Assembly: GCF_024213555.1 (NCBI RefSeq)
Contig: NZ_JANAVO010000025.1
Location: 1 to 46,243 of the forward strand
Reading direction: 5' to 3'
From: Allokutzneria sp. A3M-2-11 16
Lineage (GTDB): Bacteria > Actinomycetota > Actinomycetes > Mycobacteriales > Pseudonocardiaceae
Length of the DNA stretch: 46,243 bases
Part shown: one piece after another, positions 1 through 8,370 of the stretch
How positions within the stretch are numbered: the stretch's first letter is position 1
How the letters are laid out: each line of letters opens with the position of its first letter
Notes under the pieces: generated by a model
What the model saw: only the letters and a program-made list of their open reading frames with translations
What the model was told of the DNA's origin: nothing
Databases searched by the model: none
Position numbers and translations under genes: made by a program

Positions 1-816
1 CACGCCGCGATCGCCGAGCAGGACTTCCTCGCCTTCGCCGAAACCCACAACTACACCGCGACTCGCAGGCATGCGGTCCGGTTCATCACCAAACTCGACC
101 CCAAGGCCGCCGAACGCCGTCACAAGGAGAAGCGCAAGGCCAGGTTGGTGGAGAAGATCCCCCAAGACGACGGCATGTGCCTGCTGAGGATGTTCTTCCC
201 CGCCCTGCAAGCCTCTCTGATCTACGACCGGATCGACCGCATCGCCAGAGCCCTTCCGAAGGATCACCGGACGTTGGATCAGAAGCGGGCCGATGTCACC
301 ATGGATCTGTTGATGGGCAAGGAAACCGGTGCACCCCAAGGCCAGGTCACCGTCTACCTCACCATGCCCATGGGCTCCTTCCTCGGCCTCGACAACGAAC
401 CCGCCATGCTCCACGGCTACGGACCACTGCCCGCGAAGATCGCCCGGGATGTCGCTGCGGGAGGGATCTGGAAGCGCATCCTGACCGACCCGGTCACCGG
501 GATCGCCGAGGACGTGACGACGTATCGGCCCTCAGCGAAGCAGCGGGAGTTGATCCACGCCCGCTACCCCACCTGCACCGCCATCGGCTGCAACCGACCC
601 GCACACCGTTGCGATCTCGATCACTGCTGCCCCTTCGACGGCACCAACACCACCATCGACAATCTGCGGCCGAAGTGCAGACGGCACCACCGGATGAAGC
701 ACGAATCCAACTGGAAGTGCGAAAACCTCCCCGACGGGCGGCACGTGTGGACGACGCCGAACGGGAAGACGCAGGAGACGGAAGCGGAACCGATTGCGGA
801 ACCGGCGCCCTTCTAG
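1..816 (+). CDS. DUF222/HNH endonuclease domain protein, 5' truncated
   Basis: The frame is open from the first base of the window, so the start codon lies outside; 271 residues are visible. The first two thirds read as the C-terminal part of a DUF222 domain. The end is an HNH nuclease domain: CTAIGC, then CDLDHC, then NLRPKCRRHH, which give the paired Cys/His zinc ligands and the catalytic DH. Proteins of this family are numerous in actinobacterial genomes and are assumed to be DNA endonucleases, often linked to mobile DNA; their substrates are not known. The stop overlaps the stop of the convergent kinase gene through a shared CTAG. The family call is firm, the function is inferred. Confidence 0.85.
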   Translation, partial: HAAIAEQDFLAFAETHNYTATRRHAVRFITKLDPKAAERRHKEKRKARLVEKIPQDDGMCLLRMFFPALQASLIYDRIDRIARALPKDHRTLDQKRADVTMDLLMGKETGAPQGQVTVYLTMPMGSFLGLDNEPAMLHGYGPLPAKIARDVAAGGIWKRILTDPVTGIAEDVTTYRPSAKQRELIHARYPTCTAIGCNRPAHRCDLDHCCPFDGTNTTIDNLRPKCRRHHRMKHESNWKCENLPDGRHVWTTPNGKTQETEAEPIAEPAPF

Positions 817-1715
817 GGGTGAGCGGGCTGTGCCTGGCCGACCATGCGTGCATACATCCGGCCAGGGCTCGGCGTGCTCGGTGGGCTCAGGAAACCGGGC
901 AGGGGCGGGAGATTCACCGCGAACGGGCGCAGGCGCTCGTACAGCTCGGTGGCGTCGGCGGGGCGGTGCTCGGGTTCCTTCTCCAGCAACTGGTGCACGA
1001 GTGCGTTGAGCTCCTGCGGCACTCCGAGGACGGGGGGCGGGCGTTCCTTGACCTGCTTCTCGAAGATCGCGTAGGCGGTGGGGCCGGTGAAGAGTTGTTG
1101 CCCCGTCAGCATTTCGTGCAGGACGCAGCCGAGCGCGTACAGGTCACTCGGTGGGCCCGCGACGCCGCGCTGGATCTGCTCGGGAGCCATGTACGACGGG
1201 GTGCCGAGGAGCTGGCCCGCGCGGGTGAACTGGGCGACATCGCTCTCGCGCAACACAGCGAGGCCGAAGTCGAGGACCTTCACGCTGCCATCAGGACAGA
1301 GCATCAGGTTGGTGGGCTTGAGATCGCGGTGGCAGATGGCCAAAGCGTGCGCCGCCGCGAGGACCGCGCAAGCCTGGGCGGCGATCGACGCGGCCCACGG
1401 GACGGGGACGGGGCCGGACTCGCCGACGAGGTCGGAGACGGTGACGCCCTCAATGAACTGCATGACCTGGAACAGCCGATGATCCACCGTGCCGAAGTCG
1501 TAGAGCACGGGCGCGCCGGGATGCTCCAGCCGAGCCAGGATGCGCGCCTCACGGACGAAGCGGCGCTCCAACTCGTCGTCGGGGCCACCGGGCAACTGGA
1601 GGAACTTCACCGCGACCCTGCGATCCAGGTGCTTGTCGTGCCCCCGGTACACCGCGCCCATCCCGCCGCGCCCCAGCGGCAGGTCTTCGAGCAGATAGCG
1701 GTCGGCGACGAGCAT
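813..1715 (-). CDS. Ser/Thr protein kinase, cytosolic, PknB-like catalytic domain only
   Basis: A complete Hanks-type kinase of 300 residues. The glycine loop is GRGGMG near residues 15-20, the ATP lysine is K37 (VAVKF), the catalytic loop is HRDLKPTN with D131, DFG is at 149-151 and APE at 177-179. A short Pro-rich tail follows; no transmembrane segment or PASTA domain is present, so it is a soluble kinase. Start ATG at 1715 has a GAGGGG ribosome binding site. It begins three bases after the stop of the upstream DNA-methylase-like gene and is probably co-transcribed with it. A PP2C phosphatase is divergently encoded just beyond, so kinase and phosphatase may act on the same substrate; that is inference. 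Confidence 0.92.
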   Translation of the reverse strand: MLVADRYLLEDLPLGRGGMGAVYRGHDKHLDRRVAVKFLQLPGGPDDELERRFVREARILARLEHPGAPVLYDFGTVDHRLFQVMQFIEGVTVSDLVGESGPVPVPWAASIAAQACAVLAAAHALAICHRDLKPTNLMLCPDGSVKVLDFGLAVLRESDVAQFTRAGQLLGTPSYMAPEQIQRGVAGPPSDLYALGCVLHEMLTGQQLFTGPTAYAIFEKQVKERPPPVLGVPQELNALVHQLLEKEPEHRPADATELYERLRPFAVNLPPLPGFLSPPSTPSPGRMYARMVGQAQPAHP

Positions 1716-1718
1716 CCA

Positions 1719-3470
1719 CTAGCCCCTCGGTCCCAAGCTGCCATCGACGAGTCCGTCGAAGCCTAGCCGGACCAGCGCCTGCCCGGCGGCGGCGGTCTCG
1801 CGCAGGGTGTCGGCCAGCTCGGCGAGGCGGCGGAACGCGGCGCCGTACGCGCGCTGCTCGGCGAGGGAGAGCCGGGGGAGCTGGGTGCGGCGCGCATCCA
1901 CCCGGCTGGAACCCAGGTGGGCGCGGTGGTCACCGGCGCGCAGCGCCCCGGCCAGGAAATCCGCGTCCATCCGCTCGGGATCGACGCGATAGGCCGCGAG
2001 GTGCGCGCCCAGCGTCACGGTCGTGGTCGCCACCCGGGCCACGCCAAGAGGGGAAGCGATCACGTCACCCGGCTCCGCCGTGACCAGGTCAGGGCCGCCC
2101 GCACGGCCAGTGGGCGCGCGGCCCTCGGCGAGGTCGTCCACGGTCAGCACCGGGCGGTCGCCCTCGCTCATCCTGGTGGGGGAGTGACGGACCGAGACCA
2201 GCCCGGCCTTGACCAGCTCGCCGAGCGTCGTGGTCGGCAGCGACCGGCGCTGCGCGAACACGTCCAGCGCGGGCACGGCAGCCGGGGCAAGAGCGCGGAA
2301 GCGGTCCAGCGCAGAGGAGAACTCGCGGCCGAGGTCGCGATCCCCGCCGCCGCGGTGCCGCGCCGGGCTGATGTCGACGTCGTCGTCGAGCAGGTCGATG
2401 ATCCGCACCCCCTCCCCGGCTTCGAGGTCCACTGTGGACAGATCCGGGCCCGCCTCCATCAGGACCAGCTGCGACGGCGGCCGGTCCTGCGGTTCCGGCC
2501 TGCGCAGCAACCACAGGTCCGAGCCGGTGCCGGGGAGCGTGATGACCGCCCGCAGCGCGCCCGCCCGCAGCAGGTTGCCGCGGATGCGTCGGCCCGGACG
2601 GCGGCTCGCGGCGGCGCTGGGCAGCAGGATCGCCACCCGGCCGCCGGGGCGCACGTGCGCGAGGCAGTGCTGCACCCACGCCAGCTCCGGCTCTCCGCGC
2701 GGCGGCAGGCCGTACTCCCACCGAGGGTCGCCGGTCAGCTCCGCGTAGCCCCACGCGCGCTCGTTGAACGGTGGCTCGCACACTACGGCGTCGGCCTGCA
2801 CGTCGGGAAAACCGTTCTGCTGCAAGGAATCCGCGCAGACGACCTCCGCTTCGAGCCCGCGCAGGACCAGCCTGGCGGACGCGATCTTCGCGAACGAGGG
2901 GTCGATGTCCTGGCCGAGCGCGCGAGCGGGGGAACCGCCGAGCAACAACGTGCCGAGCCCGCACGCGGGGTCCAGCACCGTCCCGGAGTTCGCGCCCGCC
3001 AAGCGAATCATCAGCTCGGCGACATCGGGTGCGGTGACCGTGAGCCGCCGCGAATGCGCCTCGACGTAACGTTCGCAGATCAGGTCGAGCGCCTGGGCAG
3101 GGCCGTGCTCCTTGGCCAGTTCGAGGAGCGCCTCGGTATCGGCGGGCTCCTCACCGGATACGAAGAAACCGTTGTCGCGCAACAGGAGGACGGCGGCCGA
3201 AGCGACCAGCTCGCCGAGCCGGAGGTCGTCGCCCTCCGCGCGCAACCGCTGCCAGGCCCGGTCGGCCCAGGACAGCCGGTAGACCTTGCCGTTGCGGCGC
3301 AACCACTCCTCGACCTCGCGCAGCGAGAACAGCGGGCTGCTCGCGGTACCGCCGACCGGCTGCGGGAAATCGTCGTGGCGGCGCCGCCAGTTGCTCACCG
3401 CGGCCCGGCCCACGTCGACCAGGCGCGCGATTTCACCCGCGTTGACGGTGGCGTCTTGGTTCATGGGCAT
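1719..3470 (-). CDS. HTH-N6 adenine DNA methyltransferase fusion (HsdM-like, possible HsdS-like tail)
   Basis: With the start at 3470 it has 583 residues; ATGs at 3488 and 3464 are alternatives and none has a clear ribosome binding site. Residues 8-62 form a small winged or MerR-like HTH (GEIARLVDVGRAAVSNWRRR). A class I SAM methyltransferase domain follows, with motif I LDPACGLGT near 166-174 and motif IV CEPPF near 231-235. From about residue 405 the chain resembles a type I specificity (target-recognition) region. Motif IV of N6-adenine methylases is normally N/D/S-PP-Y/F; Glu at the first position is unusual and may mean altered or lost catalysis. No restriction subunit is adjacent. It is the first gene of an operon with the kinase. 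Role unknown: orphan methylase, regulator or defence component are all possible. Confidence 0.8.
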   Translation of the reverse strand: MPMNQDATVNAGEIARLVDVGRAAVSNWRRRHDDFPQPVGGTASSPLFSLREVEEWLRRNGKVYRLSWADRAWQRLRAEGDDLRLGELVASAAVLLLRDNGFFVSGEEPADTEALLELAKEHGPAQALDLICERYVEAHSRRLTVTAPDVAELMIRLAGANSGTVLDPACGLGTLLLGGSPARALGQDIDPSFAKIASARLVLRGLEAEVVCADSLQQNGFPDVQADAVVCEPPFNERAWGYAELTGDPRWEYGLPPRGEPELAWVQHCLAHVRPGGRVAILLPSAAASRRPGRRIRGNLLRAGALRAVITLPGTGSDLWLLRRPEPQDRPPSQLVLMEAGPDLSTVDLEAGEGVRIIDLLDDDVDISPARHRGGGDRDLGREFSSALDRFRALAPAAVPALDVFAQRRSLPTTTLGELVKAGLVSVRHSPTRMSEGDRPVLTVDDLAEGRAPTGRAGGPDLVTAEPGDVIASPLGVARVATTTVTLGAHLAAYRVDPERMDADFLAGALRAGDHRAHLGSSRVDARRTQLPRLSLAEQRAYGAAFRRLAELADTLRETAAAGQALVRLGFDGLVDGSLGPRG

Positions 3471-3504
3471 CACGGTAGCAGCGACCATGCACAGGCTGAT
3501 TGCT

Positions 3505-3521
3505 TGTGAACTGACTTCACA
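3505..3521. promoter_or_regulatory. Palindrome TGTGAA-N5-TTCACA between divergent methylase and PP2C genes
   Basis: A perfect 6-5-6 inverted repeat lies between the divergent starts, 18 bases before the PP2C ATG. It resembles a CRP-type site, but the TGTGA/TCACA half-sites are 7 rather than 6 bases apart. It is well placed to act on both promoters. The palindrome is seen; the operator role is inferred. Confidence 0.4.
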
Positions 3522-3538
3522 GGTGCTCTACTGGTGTC

Positions 3539-4348
3539 ATGACAAACAGCTTGCGCGTCGCCATCGGCTCTGATCCCGGGCCGAACCGGGCGGAGAACGA
3601 GGACTCCGCGCTGGTCAGCCCCTGTTCGCTCGCGGTGGCGGATGGGATGGGCGGCCACGTGTACGGCGAGGTGGCGAGCTCGGCCACGATCGGTGCGTTT
3701 GTCGATCTCGATGCCTGGGCCACCGGCGTCGACCTGCGCGAACACGACACGCTGGCGCTCGTCCGGGACGGGGTGGCCGAGGCGGCGCGCAGGCTGGACG
3801 CGCTGACGGACGCCGAGCCGGAGCTGCGGGGGATGGGCACGACGGTCACCGCGTTGCTCTGGGACGGCACCGGCTTCGCGGTGGCCCACGTCGGCGACTC
3901 CCGCGCTTACCTGCTCAGGGACGGCCTGCTCGGCCAGCTCACCCACGACCACACGATGGTCCAGTCCCTTGTGGACGCCGGGCGGATCACCGCCGAGGAG
4001 GCCGAGCGGCATCCGCGCCGGTCAGTGCTGATGCGCACCCTCCAGGCGGGCAACGCCTTCGAGCCGGACCTGTTCCGGGTCGAGGCCCGGCGCGGCGACC
4101 GGTTCCTGGTGTGCTCGGACGGGCTGACCGACGTCGTCGGTGATCACGCGGTGCGCGAGGCCCTGGCCACGGCGGGCGAACCGGCCGACGCGGTGCACTG
4201 GCTGATCACCTTGGCCGTGCGTGCGGGCGGTCCCGACAACATCACCTGCGTGGTCGCGGACGTGGTGCAGGACGAGGTGGCGGACCCGGGCGCTGGACGG
4301 ATCACCGTTGGCGCGCACCGGGTCCTCGGATCTCGGAAGGCGAGCTAG
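3539..4348 (+). CDS. PP2C-family Ser/Thr protein phosphatase
   Basis: A 269-residue PPM/PP2C phosphatase with the metal-binding motifs in order: RAENEDS near the N-terminus, VADGMGGH, VGDSRAYLLRDG, SDGLTDVV and GPDNITCVV. The length is a bare catalytic domain with no membrane segment or sensor domain. There is no obvious ribosome binding site before the ATG and the palindrome at 3505-3521 lies just upstream, so a very short leader or leaderless mRNA is likely. Enzymes of this class reverse Hanks-type kinases. The divergent methylase-kinase operon suggests its partner is the kinase at 813-1715. Confidence 0.92.
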   Translation: MTNSLRVAIGSDPGPNRAENEDSALVSPCSLAVADGMGGHVYGEVASSATIGAFVDLDAWATGVDLREHDTLALVRDGVAEAARRLDALTDAEPELRGMGTTVTALLWDGTGFAVAHVGDSRAYLLRDGLLGQLTHDHTMVQSLVDAGRITAEEAERHPRRSVLMRTLQAGNAFEPDLFRVEARRGDRFLVCSDGLTDVVGDHAVREALATAGEPADAVHWLITLAVRAGGPDNITCVVADVVQDEVADPGAGRITVGAHRVLGSRKAS

Positions 4349-4350
4349 CC

Positions 4351-4385
4351 GGCTCGTGTCGTCAACTGGCTCGTGTCATTCAACT
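4351..4385. repeat. Tandem direct repeat, two units of 17-18 bp
   Basis: GGCTCGTGTCGTCAACT is followed directly by GGCTCGTGTCATTCAACT, just after the PP2C stop. The rest of the 160-base gap up to 4508 shows no gene or clear terminator. Confidence 0.6.
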
Positions 4386-4508
4386 GGCGCTGTCCCACTG
4401 CTTGAGCACGGCCGGAACATATCGGGAGCCGCCGACAACCTCGGTTCGGCTCAGGTCGAATGTTCGATCGCTGACAACCGCGCGTCACCCGGACGGCGTA
4501 GAAGGGGC

Positions 4509-5897
4509 GTGAAGCAACTTCGTCTCCTCGTCACACTGATGCTGGCGCTGGTGCTGAGCGCGCCGCCAGCGTTCGCCGCCGGACTCGGCGACCCGATCTT
4601 CCCCGCGGACGGCAACACCGGTTACCGCGTCACCCGCTACGCGCTGGATTTCGCCTGGCAAGCCCCGAAAAAGCCATTCGACGCCACCACGACGGTCGAA
4701 GCGGAGGCCACGCAGGCGCTGTCGAGCTTCACCCTGGACTTCGCGGGCAACCAGCTGCGTGAGGTCACAGTGGACGGAGCCGCGGCGACCACCAAGCGCA
4801 CGGGCGACAAGCTCACCGTCACCCCGGCGAAGGCCCTCGCGGCGAAGCAGCGGTTCACCGCGAACATCCGCTACACGGCCGATCCCACGCTCCAACGCAG
4901 GCGCAGCGACGCGATCAGCGTCTACGGCTGGATTCCCACCACGGACGGCACTGTCGTCTACCCGCAGCCCAACGGCGCGCGGCTGATCTTCCCGAACAAC
5001 GACCACCCGAGCCAGAAGGCGCCGATCGCGATCACGGCCTCCACGCCCGCCGACATCACCGCCGTGGCCACCGGAACCCTCAAGTCCCGCACGGAGATCG
5101 CCGGGAACCGCGTGCGCTGGTCCTACGACTCCCCGCAGCCGGTGGCGACGCAGCTCGTCGGCCTCGCGATCGGCAAGTTCAGCATCACCAACGGGACCGG
5201 GCCGAACGGCCTGCCGCTGCGCGACGCCGTGCCGACCGACCTGGTGCAGAAGGTCGAGAAGTACCGCACCCGGACCCCTGGCCACCTGGAATGGATGGAG
5301 AAGCGGGTCGGCAGGTACCCCTTCGACAACTACGGAATCGTTGTGGCGCACACGGATCTCGGTGTGGCACTGGAGACGCAGACGCTGTCGATGTTCCCCG
5401 AGGGCGACCTCACCGGTTCCGAGGTCGCGGCCGAGAAGGACATGGTCCACGAGCTGGCACACCAGTGGTTCGGCAACAGCGTGACCGTCCGCCAGTGGTC
5501 GGACCTGTGGCTCTCCGAAGGCCACGCGCGGTTCTACGAGCGCGTGTACGCGGCGGAGAAGGGCTGGGAGAACCTGGACCAGAAGATGCGCGAGATCTAC
5601 GCGCAGCACGACTCCTGGCGCTCGACCTACGGCCCGCCCGCCAAGCCGACCGAGCCGAAGCTGTTCAGCCGCATGGTCTACGACGGCTCCGCGCTGGTGA
5701 TCTACGCGCTGCGGCAGAAGGTCGGCGCGGCGGCGTTCGAGAAGATCCAGCGCGCGTGGGTCGCCCAGTACCGGGACAAGGCGGCGAGCACGGCCGACTT
5801 CATCGCGCTCGCCTCACGGGAAGCGGGCACCGACCTGACGGCCTTCCTCAGGTCCTGGCTCTACGACGCCAAAACCCCGCCCATGCCCGGCTGGTGA
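4509..5897 (+). CDS. Secreted M1-family zinc metallopeptidase, short form
   Basis: GTG at 4509 gives a 462-residue protein beginning with a Sec signal peptide (positive VKQLR, a hydrophobic stretch, then APPAFAA). The frame stays open further upstream, but only this start gives a sensible leader. After the N-terminal beta domain come the substrate motif GVALETQ (GAMEN-like) and the zinc motif HELAHQWFGN with the third ligand in WLSEGHARF, that is HEXXH-X18-E. The chain ends soon after the catalytic domain and lacks the C-terminal helical domain of PepN-type enzymes. Expected to be an extracellular aminopeptidase. It converges with the PAC2 gene across an inverted-repeat element. Confidence 0.9.
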   Translation: MKQLRLLVTLMLALVLSAPPAFAAGLGDPIFPADGNTGYRVTRYALDFAWQAPKKPFDATTTVEAEATQALSSFTLDFAGNQLREVTVDGAAATTKRTGDKLTVTPAKALAAKQRFTANIRYTADPTLQRRRSDAISVYGWIPTTDGTVVYPQPNGARLIFPNNDHPSQKAPIAITASTPADITAVATGTLKSRTEIAGNRVRWSYDSPQPVATQLVGLAIGKFSITNGTGPNGLPLRDAVPTDLVQKVEKYRTRTPGHLEWMEKRVGRYPFDNYGIVVAHTDLGVALETQTLSMFPEGDLTGSEVAAEKDMVHELAHQWFGNSVTVRQWSDLWLSEGHARFYERVYAAEKGWENLDQKMREIYAQHDSWRSTYGPPAKPTEPKLFSRMVYDGSALVIYALRQKVGAAAFEKIQRAWVAQYRDKAASTADFIALASREAGTDLTAFLRSWLYDAKTPPMPGW

Positions 5898-5898
5898 G

Positions 5899-6006
5899 AG
5901 GGCCTGTCTGGCAGGTCCGTGTTCGCGATAGCCGGGCCGCTGTGGCCAGACTTCGGCCTACGGCCGGGGCAGACTCTCATCGAACGAGACCTACCAGACA
6001 GGCCCT
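5899..6006. repeat. 108-bp inverted-repeat element between convergent genes (terminator or MITE-like)
   Basis: Arms of 19 bp at 5899-5917 and 5988-6006 (AGGGCCTGTCTGG..AGGTC and its complement, one mismatch) enclose about 70 bp that contain a smaller palindrome, CGGCC-TAC-GGCCG. The element starts one base after the M1 stop and its right arm overlaps the PAC2 stop codon. It could be a bidirectional terminator or a miniature inverted-repeat element; I see no clear target-site duplication. Confidence 0.65.
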
Positions 6007-6913
6007 ACTTGCCGTCGGCCTGTTCGGCGAGGAAGCGCTCGAACTCCTCGCCGAGCTCGTCGGCGGTGGGCATGCGCTCGTTGGACTCCGCGAGGAGGCT
6101 GCGCTCGCCGACCGCCTCGGTGAACGCGTCGTACTGGCGCTCGAGGCCGCGCACGACCTCGGCCACCTCGTCGGACTCCGAGACCTGGCGCTCGATCTCC
6201 TCGTTGGTGCGGGCGGCGGCCTCGCGCAGGCCGCGCTCGGGCAGCTCAAGCGCGGCCACCGAGCCCACCGCACCGAGCAGGCGCAGGCCCGCCTCGGGGT
6301 AGACCGACTGCGCGAGGTAGTGCGGAACGTGCGCGGCGTAGCCGATCGCGTCGTGGCCCGCCTCGCCGAGCCGCAGCTCCAGCAGGGCCGAAGCGCTGCC
6401 GGGGACCTGGATGCGGTTGAAGACCTGCGGGTAGTCCGCGACCAGTTCGCCGCGCGTGGCGTGCGCGGTGACGCCGAGCGGGCGGGTGTGCGGGGCGCCC
6501 ATCGGGATGCCGTGGAAGCCGACCGTGAGCCGGACGCCCCAGCGCTCGACCAGCCCGCGCACCGCCGCGATGAAGCGTTCCCACTGGTTGTCCGGCTCGG
6601 GACCGGTGAGCAGCAGGAACGGCGTGCCCGCGGTGTCGTGCACCAGCCGGATCACCAGCTCGGGGGCGTCGTAGTCCGCCCAGTGGTCGGTGGCGTAGGT
6701 CATCGCGGGTCTGCGCGAGCGGTAGTCGATCAGGGTGTCCACGTCGAAGCGCGCGATCACCCGGCTCTCCAGGGAGTCCACCAGGTGGTCGGCGAGGACC
6801 CGCCCCGCGCCGCCCGCGTCCATGAACCCGTCGAGGTTGTGCAGCAGAACGGTGCCGTCGAGGTCGGGGACGTCCGAGTCCACCTCGACCAACTGCTCCG
6901 GATCCAGTCCCAC
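6005..6913 (-). CDS. PAC2 family protein (proteasome assembly chaperone-like fold)
   Basis: A 302-residue protein typical of the actinobacterial PAC2 family. Recognisable parts are an N-terminal LLHNLDGFMDAGGAGR, then RPAMTYATDHWADY, FLLLTGPEPDNQWERF, HGIPMGAPHTRP, and a C-terminal helical segment rich in Glu and Arg (residues about 235-300). GTG at 6913 has a strong GGGAGG five bases upstream. Family members are common near proteasome-bearing actinobacterial genomes, but their role is not established; the name reflects fold similarity to eukaryotic proteasome chaperones. The family call is from memory of the sequence pattern. Confidence 0.85.
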   Translation of the reverse strand: MGLDPEQLVEVDSDVPDLDGTVLLHNLDGFMDAGGAGRVLADHLVDSLESRVIARFDVDTLIDYRSRRPAMTYATDHWADYDAPELVIRLVHDTAGTPFLLLTGPEPDNQWERFIAAVRGLVERWGVRLTVGFHGIPMGAPHTRPLGVTAHATRGELVADYPQVFNRIQVPGSASALLELRLGEAGHDAIGYAAHVPHYLAQSVYPEAGLRLLGAVGSVAALELPERGLREAAARTNEEIERQVSESDEVAEVVRGLERQYDAFTEAVGERSLLAESNERMPTADELGEEFERFLAEQADGK

Positions 6914-7044
6914 CGCTGCCTCCCAGGTACCTGACTACACCGTGCTTCTCCCTGCCCAACGCGGAGGCGTCGCGAAGCATTCCCCTGTGATCCTGCTCGC
7001 GCCCCCACCGCGCGGAGGGCACTCAGCATGCTAAGGATTGCACG

Positions 7045-7800
7045 GTGATCTGGTGGCACGCGGTCGTCATCTTCGTCGCCGGGGTGTGGGCGGGCACGAT
7101 CAACACGGTGGTCGGCTCCGGCACGCTGGTGACCTTCCCCGTGCTCGTGGCGCTCGGCTACCCGCCGGTCACCGCGACCACCTCGAACGCGATCGGCCTG
7201 GCACCCGGCACGATCAGCGGCGCCATCGGCTACCGCGAGGAGCTGCGCGGGCAGGGGTCGCGGTTGCTCCGCTTCGGCATCGCCTCGCTGCTCGGCGCGG
7301 TCGGCGGCACGGTGTTGTTGCTGTCGCTGCCCAAGGACGCCTTCGAGACCATCGTGCCCGTGCTCGTCGGCCTCGCCGTGGTGCTGGTGATCATCCAGCC
7401 GCGGGTGTCGAAGTGGGTGGCCTCGCGCAAGGCAACCCCGGCGGCCAGCGGCGGCGCCGTGCTGCTGTTCCTGATCTTCCTGATCGGCATCTACGGCGGG
7501 TACTTCACCGCCGCGCAGGGCGTGATGCTGGTGGCGGTCATGGGCATGTTGCTCGCCGAACCGCTGCAACGCCTCAACGGCATCAAGAACGTGCTCTCCG
7601 CCGTGGTGAACGTGGTCGCGGGCGTGATCTACGCCTTCGTCGCGCCGGTGAGCTGGCCGGTGGTCGGCCTGCTTGCCGCGGGCTCGGTGCTCGGCGGCGT
7701 GCTCGGCGCGAAGATCGGCAGGAAGCTGTCGCCGACCGTGCTGCGCGCGGTGATCGTCGTGGTCGGCGTGGCCGCGATCATCCACCTGCTGCTGAAGTGA
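7045..7800 (+). CDS. TauE/SafE-type membrane exporter
   Basis: A 251-residue polytopic protein with about eight hydrophobic helices. The N-terminal repeat has the family pattern AGTINTVVGSGTLVTFPVL followed by ATTSNAIGLAPGTISGAIGYR, and the second half repeats it as GIYGGYFTAAQGVMLV and GIKNVLSAVVNVVAG. GTG at 7045 is preceded by AAGGA. The family exports sulfite, sulfoacetate or related anions; the substrate cannot be read from the sequence. It stands alone, divergent from PAC2 and overlapping the convergent GNAT by 23 bp. Confidence 0.9.
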   Translation: MIWWHAVVIFVAGVWAGTINTVVGSGTLVTFPVLVALGYPPVTATTSNAIGLAPGTISGAIGYREELRGQGSRLLRFGIASLLGAVGGTVLLLSLPKDAFETIVPVLVGLAVVLVIIQPRVSKWVASRKATPAASGGAVLLFLIFLIGIYGGYFTAAQGVMLVAVMGMLLAEPLQRLNGIKNVLSAVVNVVAGVIYAFVAPVSWPVVGLLAAGSVLGGVLGAKIGRKLSPTVLRAVIVVVGVAAIIHLLLK

Positions 7801-8344
7801 GCAGCCACTCCTCCTTGGTAAGCGCGTACTCGACCTCGCCGTGTTCGGTGCCGGGCAACGGGTTCTCGTGCTCCTCGTGGTAGGTGCGGACGTGTCGCAG
7901 CCCGCACTTCTCCATCACCCGCCGCGAGCCGGAGTTGACGAACATGGTGCTCGCGGTGACCCGCCGGACCGCTGCCTCGCGAAAGCCCAGCTCGATCAGC
8001 GCGAGCGAACCCTCGGTGGCGTATCCCTTGCCCCACGCGGACTTCCGCAACCGGTAGCCCAGTTCGACCTCGCCATCCGGAGCGCCCTCGTTGGGGCGGA
8101 AGTGGAACCAGCCGAGGAAACGGCCCTCCCGGTCCTCCGCCGCCCAGAAGCCGTAGTGCGGGAAGTTCTCGTAGTACCAGAGGAAACGCGGCAGGATGTC
8201 GTGCTCCACCTCGGAGCGCGGAGTCGCCGCCGCGTCGAGGTAGCGCATGACCTCGGGATCGCTGTCCAGTTCGACGAGGTTGTCCACATCGGACTCGGTG
8301 AACCGCCGCAGCACCAGGCGCTCTGTCTCCAGGAAGACGTGCAT
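7778..8344 (-). CDS. GNAT-family N-acetyltransferase (RimJ/RimL type)
   Basis: ATG at 8344 gives 188 residues starting MHVFLETERLVLRRFTESD, the classic beginning of RimJ/RimL-like acetyltransferases. An open frame continues upstream but belongs to antisense sequence of the next gene. The acetyl-CoA loop reads YRLRKSAWGKGYATEGSLAL (residues about 96-115), and MFVNSGSRRVMEKCGL matches the conserved C-terminal segment. The substrate (N-terminal amino group or small molecule) is unknown. The 3' end overlaps the TauE gene tail to tail. Confidence 0.88.
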   Translation of the reverse strand: MHVFLETERLVLRRFTESDVDNLVELDSDPEVMRYLDAAATPRSEVEHDILPRFLWYYENFPHYGFWAAEDREGRFLGWFHFRPNEGAPDGEVELGYRLRKSAWGKGYATEGSLALIELGFREAAVRRVTASTMFVNSGSRRVMEKCGLRHVRTYHEEHENPLPGTEHGEVEYALTKEEWLLTSAAGG

Positions 8345-8370
8345 GGGCCGATGGTCGCACGAGCCGCCAC

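Noticed and set aside
177-1766. Long open frame on the plus strand across the kinase gene
   Set aside because: It is antisense to the Ser/Thr kinase, whose catalytic motifs are intact on the minus strand; the plus frame is Arg/Pro-rich with no recognisable domain, as expected for GC-rich shadow frames.
3505-3521. CRP/Crp binding site
   Set aside because: The TGTGA and TCACA half-sites are seven bases apart instead of six, so I keep it only as an unassigned palindrome.
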